DNA from: an uncultured Prevotella sp.
GTDB taxonomy: Bacteria > Bacteroidota > Bacteroidia > Bacteroidales > Bacteroidaceae
DNA length: 6,042 nt
NCBI GenBank assembly: GCA_937877685.1
Contig: CALFGU010000191.1
Coordinates: 1 to 6,042 of the forward strand
Reading direction: 5' to 3'
Part shown: in pieces, positions 5,922 to 6,042 of the stretch
How the letters are laid out: each line of letters opens with the position of its first letter
Numbering within the stretch: the first letter of the stretch is position 1
Position numbers and translations under genes: made by a program
Notes under the pieces: generated by a model
Database searches by the model: none
Told to the model about the DNA's origin: nothing
What the model saw: the letters and a program-made list of their open reading frames with translations, nothing else

Positions 5922-6042
5922 ATGGAACACTATTTGTTTTGGCTCATTCCAGCAGCTTCACTGTTGGCATTGTGCTTCGCGTGGTTTTTCTACGCACAAA
6001 TGAAAAAGACTTCTGAAGGTACGGAACGCATGGCGTATATCG
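5922..6042 (+). CDS. hppA: Membrane-bound ion-pumping pyrophosphatase, N-terminal fragment
   Basis: The first 40 codons are visible; the gene runs off the right edge. The product family hydrolyses pyrophosphate and uses the energy to pump H+ or Na+ across the cytoplasmic membrane. Seen here are a first membrane segment at about residues 4-24 (LFWLIPAASLLALCFAWFFY), then Met-Lys-Lys and SEGTERM, as at the start of Bacteroidetes HppA proteins. In this family SEGT is followed by a helix and a conserved K-G-A-x-x-Y/F-L region, which lies outside the window. ATG 5922 is preceded by the TATCAACTAAT leader motif. The catalytic residues and the residues that determine K+ dependence or ion choice cannot be seen. 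The gene has its own long leader, separated by the terminator and repeat region from the upstream unit. Confidence 0.9.
   Translation, partial: MEHYLFWLIPAASLLALCFAWFFYAQMKKTSEGTERMAYI

Overview
The window looks like Bacteroidales chromosome, most likely Prevotella or a close relative. The evidence is a large BspA-type leucine-rich-repeat surface protein with a type IX secretion (T9SS) C-terminal signal, a small Bacteroidales-type protein right behind it, absence of Shine-Dalgarno sequences, and the start of a Bacteroidetes-type membrane pyrophosphatase gene. All supported genes are on the + strand. No CRISPR array, tRNA, rRNA or transposase gene was seen.

Layout. Positions 1-54 are a pure AGCA tetranucleotide tract that runs off the left edge. 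Next comes a terminator-like hairpin (64-100). A 54-bp near-perfect palindrome (114-167) follows, in the leader of the main gene. The main gene (204-4787) encodes a 1527-residue secreted mosaic protein. Its order is signal peptide, N-terminal beta module, six BspA-type LRRs, Cys knuckle, GLUG-like beta-helix, second Cys knuckle, YGDGWN domain, second beta-helix, two InlB/Flg_new repeats, a diverged copy of the YGDGWN domain, a Bacteroidales C-terminal module with an EF-hand-like loop, and a T9SS type A-like tail. After 26 nt comes a 55-residue small protein (4814-4981), probably in the same transcript, which ends at a very strong intrinsic terminator (5108-5148).

From 5149 to 5921 there is no convincing gene. 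The most striking content is an array (about 5275-5604) of roughly 16 degenerate units spaced about 21-22 bp apart, close to two DNA helical turns. Its right end turns into short TACCA-N4/5-TGGTA dyads arranged as interleaved inverted repeats. The remaining 300 bp hold several small inverted and direct repeats. The window ends in the first 40 codons of hppA, the membrane proton/sodium-pumping pyrophosphatase.

Functionally, the adhesin-like protein and its small neighbour probably form a two-gene surface unit exported by Sec and then T9SS. hppA is an unrelated housekeeping energy gene with its own long leader. The observations most worth checking are the AGCA tract (possible phase variation), the leader palindrome whose two mismatches are both G-U wobbles on the coding-strand RNA, and the 21-bp-phased array.
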